From Oscillospiraceae bacterium (GTDB taxonomy: Bacteria; Bacillota_A; Clostridia; Oscillospirales; Ruminococcaceae), in NCBI GenBank assembly GCA_017523995.1, contig JAFWUX010000220.1, positions 1 to 10,652 of the forward strand: a stretch of 10,652 nucleotides of DNA. The letters are read 5' to 3'. Below, in pieces: positions 6,673 to 10,652 of this stretch. The first letter of the stretch is position 1, and each line of letters begins with the position of its first letter. The notes below the pieces were generated by a model. It had not been told where the DNA came from and made no database searches. It saw only the letters and a program-made list of their open reading frames with translations. Made by a program: the position numbers and the translations under genes.

Positions 6673-9358
6673 AGTGTTCCTCCTCACCGCCGGATGCCGG
6701 TTTCGCAAAGGGATCCGGATAATCAGGCTCCGGCGGATATTCTGCATTCGCGGGCTCTGCAAAGTCTGCATCGTCCGCCGCCGGATCATCCGGTGCAGGC
6801 GTTGCGGCTTCCGGTGTATATTCCGGTTCTTCCGCCGGATGCTGCCGCCGCGGTCTCTCTCCTTCCTCAGCCGGACGGCGTCTGCGCCGCGGCGAAGCCT
6901 GCTGCTTATAGGCAGCGAAGTTGAGATAGCGCTCGTGATCGGTAAAGACCGTCAGACCGTTGTAATCATAATAGTGCTTCTGCTTCGGATACTTCGGCAC
7001 GGTGTCTTTATCGAGAATTGCCATCAGGATCAGATAGAGCACCAGACCTGCCGCGCCGCAGAGCATGACGATCATGCCGACGCGCAGACCGGGCGTCTCA
7101 TAAGTGAAGGTGATGCTGTTCTCGCCCTTTTCGCAGCGGACTGCCATGAATCCGACATTGACGCGCTCGACCTGTGCATCTCTGCCGTTGACCTTTGCGC
7201 TCCAGCCCTTTTCATACGGCACGCTGAAGAACACCATCTCCGGCTTTTCCAGATTGATGACCGCATCAAAGCCCTTGGAATCATAGCGGAAGGATTCGCA
7301 GGTTTCCGCCGCGCGCTCCTTGCAGTATTCGATGAATTCCTCATCGGACATTGCATATTTCTCCTCGCCGGTGATCGGCTCGAGAATGGAGCTGTATGCG
7401 TCGCGCTGCTCCTCACTGAGCACCAGCGCCTTGACCATCGTCTTTTCCTTTGCAAGATTTGTCATCTTGTCAAATTCCGCCCGGTCGATATAGGTGTCAT
7501 ATGCAATGCCCATCGGGATATATGCCTCGTTCTCGTAGATGCGGTAGCCCGCCTCCTGCTTGAGGAGCGTGAACATCGGCATATCCTCGGTGAGATCATG
7601 CTCTTTTTCGGCATCGCTGCCGGAGATTTTCTCGATATAATATTTGACGCTGAACAGCTCGCGCAGCGGGAACTCCGTTGTCTCCGCACGCGAAGCGACA
7701 TCGCGCTGCACGCCGACTGCATCATAGAAATCCATGACAGAGGGCGGCACGATGCTGTGGAAGCAGCGCATATTGGAATAACCCCAGAACATCGGGTAAT
7801 TATCGTGATCCTTGGAGATATCGACGCGCGCAAACTGATTCTCCGGCATATCGAGGGAAATCTGATCCTTTGCGCGGTAGGATGCGTTGAGATAGGATGT
7901 CGGGTCTGCGCCGAGCCCGATGCCGAAATACATCATGCAGAAGCCCGTGCAGAGGCAGGAGAATACGGTTGCCCAGATTGCAAGCGTATAGACCTTTCTG
8001 CTTTTACCGCGCGAAACCGCAACCAGAATGACAAAGTAGAGCATCAGCAGCGTCAGCACCGCCGTCACCCAGAAGAAGAGCGGATATGCGGCGAAATCGA
8101 ACCACTTGATCTCGTCATTCTCCTTGCGCGGCAGCAGCGAGATCAGAATGAATCCGACATTGACGATGATGCAGGTGACAATGCCGCCCTTCCAGCGAAT
8201 CTGCGGATTGTCAAGTGCGTAGGCGGTCATCAGCGCCATGATCAGCACCGGCATGTAGAACCAGCGTGCGTAATAAGAGCTGTTGAACGTGTAGAACATC
8301 GAGTTCAGGATCGGCACCAGTGCGCAGACCATGCAGACTGCAACGAGCTTTGTCGCCCAGTGCTTGCGCTTCTGCGACATAAAAGCGATCACGCCCGCCA
8401 TCGAGAACATCGGCAGATAACCTGCAATCGAGGACCACTTGCCGTAATCGGAGCGGAACAGATTGGGTCTTGCAGGGACATCCGGAATCATGAAGAAGCT
8501 CTGGATAATGCGCCAGACGCGCGTGCGGTCGGTATACGCGACCATATCCATGCCGATCAGATGCTTGTGGACACGGTAGTTATCGAGCACCGCCAGTGCC
8601 GCAGGCAGCAGCATCACGCAGGCGATCATCGTGCCGAACACCGCCTCAACCGCAATCCCGAAGAACTTGCGGACATCGGCGTGGAAATCCTTGCTTGTGC
8701 AGCGGATAATGAAATAAATCACCGCGAACACAGCCTCGCAGGAGAAGAAATAATAATTGATGAGACCGAGCAGTGCAACGGTCAGCCCGAAGACGCCGCG
8801 GCGGTTCTCATTGACGCGCTGTTCCATCGCGAGCAGCAGCAGCGGGAAAAACGCGGTGACATCCTGAAAATGGTTGAAGAACACATTGTAAAGCTGGAAT
8901 CCCGAGAATGCGTAGAGCAGCGCACCGATCGTGGATGCCTGCCGGCTGCGGACAAAGCGCCGGATATAGGCATAGGCGGTCAGCGCGGCAACCGCATGTT
9001 TCAGCGCCAGCAGAAACGGAATCAGATAGAGCACCCATTCCTGCGGGAACGGCACCGTCAGCCAGAAGAACGGGCTGCCGAGCAGATAAAACGAATAGGA
9101 ACCGATGAAATTCGCACCGAGATCGGTCTGCCAGTTCCAGCCGAAGTTTCCGTTCTGCACCGCGTCATGCGCAAGATAGTAAAACGGGAGCTGCTGCGAA
9201 TTGAAATCCCCGTAATAGACAAAATAGCCGCCGGTGTAGATCATCACCGGCAAAACGAGGAGCATCATCATGAAAAAGCTCAGCAAAAAGACACGCAGAT
9301 AGGGCTCACGGCGTTCCGTCAGCGGTCTGCGGATTGCTGTTTTCGGCTGCCTGCTCAT
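6662..9358 (-). CDS. YfhO family polytopic membrane glycosyltransferase
   Basis: An 898-residue membrane protein of the YfhO family (GT-C fold). About 12 hydrophobic segments run from residue 22 to 480, then a large extracellular domain (about 481-757) and a last membrane segment (about 758-782). The first external loop holds YYGDFNSQQLPF with Asp51, the likely catalytic acid; the external domain contains the family's VPYEKGWSAKVNG motif (713-725). B. subtilis YfhO and Listeria GtlB glycosylate teichoic acids from a lipid-linked sugar outside the membrane; a similar envelope role is inferred. The C-terminal ~116 residues are a cytoplasmic tail: an Arg patch (824-828) then an acidic Pro/Glu/Ala-rich stretch, unusual for the family. 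GGTGGAG precedes the ATG, and a strong promoter lies 42 nt upstream. It is followed by the Nudix gene. Confidence 0.88.
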   Translation of the reverse strand: MSRQPKTAIRRPLTERREPYLRVFLLSFFMMMLLVLPVMIYTGGYFVYYGDFNSQQLPFYYLAHDAVQNGNFGWNWQTDLGANFIGSYSFYLLGSPFFWLTVPFPQEWVLYLIPFLLALKHAVAALTAYAYIRRFVRSRQASTIGALLYAFSGFQLYNVFFNHFQDVTAFFPLLLLAMEQRVNENRRGVFGLTVALLGLINYYFFSCEAVFAVIYFIIRCTSKDFHADVRKFFGIAVEAVFGTMIACVMLLPAALAVLDNYRVHKHLIGMDMVAYTDRTRVWRIIQSFFMIPDVPARPNLFRSDYGKWSSIAGYLPMFSMAGVIAFMSQKRKHWATKLVAVCMVCALVPILNSMFYTFNSSYYARWFYMPVLIMALMTAYALDNPQIRWKGGIVTCIIVNVGFILISLLPRKENDEIKWFDFAAYPLFFWVTAVLTLLMLYFVILVAVSRGKSRKVYTLAIWATVFSCLCTGFCMMYFGIGLGADPTSYLNASYRAKDQISLDMPENQFARVDISKDHDNYPMFWGYSNMRCFHSIVPPSVMDFYDAVGVQRDVASRAETTEFPLRELFSVKYYIEKISGSDAEKEHDLTEDMPMFTLLKQEAGYRIYENEAYIPMGIAYDTYIDRAEFDKMTNLAKEKTMVKALVLSEEQRDAYSSILEPITGEEKYAMSDEEFIEYCKERAAETCESFRYDSKGFDAVINLEKPEMVFFSVPYEKGWSAKVNGRDAQVERVNVGFMAVRCEKGENSITFTYETPGLRVGMIVMLCGAAGLVLYLILMAILDKDTVPKYPKQKHYYDYNGLTVFTDHERYLNFAAYKQQASPRRRRRPAEEGERPRRQHPAEEPEYTPEAATPAPDDPAADDADFAEPANAEYPPEPDYPDPFAKPASGGEEEHYDN

Positions 9359-9399
9359 TTTTCATCTCCACCTTTTTCTGTTATGGAATATATGTTTCT

Positions 9400-9428
9400 A
9401 TTATAGCACAAAGCGCCCGAAATGTAAA
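9400..9428 (-). promoter_or_regulatory. Near-consensus sigma-70-type promoter for yfhO-Nudix
   Basis: On the minus strand TTTACA (9428-9423) and TATAAT (9405-9400) are separated by exactly 17 nt, and TGC before the -10 makes it an extended -10 as well. The start site would be near 9393, leaving a leader of about 35 nt with the ribosome site. Immediately upstream of the -35 lies a small inverted repeat, GCACA-TT-TGTGC (9429-9440), which could be an operator. Confidence 0.9.
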
Positions 9429-9473
9429 GCACATTTGTGCGATTTCCGGCAGTAAAATCTGCCTGCGCGGGGC

Positions 9474-10250
9474 TTATTCCAGCCCGAAGAACCGGCGCGT
9501 GTTCTCAAGCACCTGTTTTGTCAGCTCCGATTCGTCAACATGCATGTGCTTTGCAAGCTCCGCGGCAACATAGCGGATGTTCTGCGGCACATTGACGCTG
9601 CCCAGTCCTTTGACATTTTTCGGGATCAGATAGGGCGCGTCGGTCTCGATCATCAGGCGGTCAAGCGGAATCAGCCGGACTGCCTCGCGCAGCGCGGTTC
9701 CGCGGCGGTCATCGCAGATCCAGCCCGTGATACCGATGTAAAAGCCCATGTCCAGATAGGTTTTAAGCGTCTGCGCATCGCCGGTGAAGCAATGCACCAC
9801 CGAACGCCTGCACTGCTCCGGATGCTGCTTCATCCGCGAGGTGAAATCCTTTGCCGCCTCGCGCTCATGCAGAAAGAGCGGTTTTCCGAGCTCCTCTGCA
9901 AGCCGGATATGCCGGTCAAAGCAGCGGAGCTGATTCTCGCGCGTTGAGAACATGCGGTCATAATCGAGACCGCACTCCCCCACTGCGACGATCTTCGGAT
10001 TCTGCGTCACGATCTCGCGGATGCGGACAAAATCCTCGGGGCGGGCATGATCGGCGCTGTGCGGATGAATGCCGCAGGTGCCCCAGCAGTCATGCGACTG
10101 CACATAGCGCTGCACCGATTCGTTTTCTTTCATATCCGAGCCGGTCAGGATGCAGGCAACGCCCGCCGCAGACGCAGCCGAGATCACGCGGTCCGGCTCC
10201 CTGAACTGCCTGCAAAACAGATTCAGCCCGATGTCGATGTAGTTTATCAT
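9474..10250 (-). CDS. tatD: TatD family metal-dependent hydrolase/DNase
   Basis: A 258-residue TIM-barrel hydrolase closest to true E. coli TatD rather than to the YcfH/YjjV branch: it starts with DIGLNL (residues 6-11), where the usual second metal-binding His of DxHxH is Asn, as in TatD. Further metal and catalytic residues are visible: GIHPH (60-64), GECGLDYDR with Glu92, FLHERE with His128, VHCFTG with His153, and ETDAPYL with Asp204. E. coli TatD is a 3'-5' exonuclease linked to peroxide damage repair; the same is inferred here. AGAGG lies 8 nt before the ATG. The gene begins 21 nt after the small Cys-protein stop, so the two are probably co-transcribed. No clear terminator follows; the yfhO promoter lies in the 115-nt gap downstream. 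Confidence 0.93.
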   Translation of the reverse strand: MINYIDIGLNLFCRQFREPDRVISAASAAGVACILTGSDMKENESVQRYVQSHDCWGTCGIHPHSADHARPEDFVRIREIVTQNPKIVAVGECGLDYDRMFSTRENQLRCFDRHIRLAEELGKPLFLHEREAAKDFTSRMKQHPEQCRRSVVHCFTGDAQTLKTYLDMGFYIGITGWICDDRRGTALREAVRLIPLDRLMIETDAPYLIPKNVKGLGSVNVPQNIRYVAAELAKHMHVDESELTKQVLENTRRFFGLE

Positions 10251-10271
10251 ATTTTATACCTCTGATTCTAT

Positions 10272-10463
10272 TCACACGGGAACTTCGGAAAGATCATCCG
10301 GATAACTGCAGAGCACACTGTCCGGATACCGGATTCCCCGAAAATACCTGCAAAGCGAAATGCTTTTTACCGCGCATTTATGGATGTTTGTATGTTCCGC
10401 ATCATTCCACGGACAATGCATCTGATCCCAGCCGACATTTTCGCTGACCAGATCAATATCCAT
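10272..10463 (-). CDS. Small four-cysteine protein, function unknown
   Basis: A 63-residue protein I do not recognise. It has four Cys (17, 30, 38, 52; spacing C-x12-C-x7-C-x13-C) set in motifs HCPWNDAEHTNIHKC and CRYFRGIRYPDSVLC, with His16, 24 and 28 nearby. The pattern suggests a small metal-binding (Zn or Fe-S) protein; no signal peptide or membrane segment is present, so it is probably cytoplasmic. The frame is open to a TTG at 10511, but that codon has no ribosome site, while ATG 10463 has AAAGG 7 nt upstream, so the shorter form is chosen. It ends 21 nt before tatD, which suggests a shared transcript and perhaps a linked role. Confidence 0.7.
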   Translation of the reverse strand: MDIDLVSENVGWDQMHCPWNDAEHTNIHKCAVKSISLCRYFRGIRYPDSVLCSYPDDLSEVPV

Positions 10464-10503
10464 ATTTGCGCCTTTCAGTTCTTTCACTTTCTCAAACCTC
10501 TTT

Positions 10504-10650
10504 TCAGTCAATCATCATTACGGAAAGTCTTTCGGGATGCCGTATTCCAATAGCACGACCATAATTTTTATCGGCGCTCCTGTTGTGTTTGCCACAAAAT
10601 GGGATTCCAAAGGGATAGTATCCCTTTGGCGGGTTTGGGCACAGTTTGCG
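10504..10650 (-). CDS. Partial open frame at the window edge, doubtful
   Basis: A 48-codon open frame without a start in the window, ending in a TGA at 10504-10506. It encodes CPNPPKGYYPFGIPFCGKHN followed by an Arg-rich segment and LSVMMID. A second frame is also open from the edge to a TAA at 10518-10520, so coding status is uncertain. The PPKGYYPFG part is simply the translation of the palindrome at 10607-10629. It may be the 3' end of a gene, or a repeat or mobile-element remnant; I lean to the latter. Confidence 0.2.
   Translation of the reverse strand, partial: RKLCPNPPKGYYPFGIPFCGKHNRSADKNYGRAIGIRHPERLSVMMID
10607..10629. repeat. Perfect 10-bp palindromic hairpin
   Basis: CCAAAGGGAT (10607-10616) and ATCCCTTTGG (10620-10629) form a perfect stem with a 3-nt loop (AGT). 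No T-run follows on either strand, so it is not a typical intrinsic terminator. It looks like a dispersed REP-type repeat; the flanks (CCACAAAATGGGATT on one side, GGGTTTGGGCACAG on the other) may be part of a larger unit cut by the window edge. Confidence 0.7.
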
Positions 10651-10652
10651 CA

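Noticed and set aside
6674..9406. A 910-codon open frame on the plus strand opposite the yfhO-type gene
   Set aside because: It mirrors the codon structure of a real minus-strand gene in GC-rich DNA; the product is rich in His/Arg/Asp/Ile without family motifs, while the minus-strand frame has clear YfhO features and a promoter.
9448..9463. GGCAG/CTGCC hairpin after tatD as a terminator
   Set aside because: Only a 5-bp stem with no T-run on the tatD strand.
10464..10511. TTG start at 10511 for the small Cys protein
   Set aside because: No ribosome site before TTG; ATG 10463 has AAAGG at good spacing.

Overview
The window looks like core chromosome of a moderately high-GC member of the Bacillota, most likely class Clostridia near Ruminococcaceae/Oscillospiraceae. 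This is inferred from the gene set (SpoVG, Gram-positive-type LexA, ZapA, a U32 protein with DUF3656-like layout, YfhO) and from recalled protein similarity; no search was run. Almost all genes lie on the minus strand; spoVG is the only convincing plus-strand gene.

Layout: (i) 1-754 has no credible gene. It holds inverted repeats and degenerate repeats of the GGAC(A/G)(A/C)A type. (ii) 755-5389 is a tight minus-strand run, transcribed murC -> lexA -> zapA -> U32 protein, with gaps of 25 and 21 nt and then a 4-nt overlap. It joins peptidoglycan precursor synthesis, the SOS repressor, a Z-ring factor and a probable RNA-modification enzyme. (iii) 5390-5681 is a divergent spacer with short palindromes on the murC side and an extended -10 promoter plus a foldable leader on the spoVG side. 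(iv) spoVG (5682-6026) ends at a textbook intrinsic terminator. (v) 6097-9358 is a two-gene unit, yfhO-type membrane protein -> Nudix hydrolase, overlapping by 11 nt and driven by a near-consensus promoter at 9400-9428. (vi) 9474-10463 holds tatD behind a small four-cysteine protein. (vii) The right edge (10504-10652) has a perfect 10-bp-stem palindrome inside an ambiguous partial open frame, probably the end of a dispersed repeat or mobile-element remnant.

Most of the window is housekeeping: cell wall synthesis (murC), cell division (zapA, possibly spoVG), envelope polymer glycosylation (yfhO), DNA damage control (lexA, tatD) and metabolite clean-up (Nudix). I found no clear new defence, mobile or biosynthetic system. 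The items most worth a second look are the small Cys protein next to tatD, the left-end repeat cluster, the paired palindromes upstream of murC, the foldable spoVG leader, and the acidic Ala/Glu/Pro-rich tails shared by three unrelated proteins.
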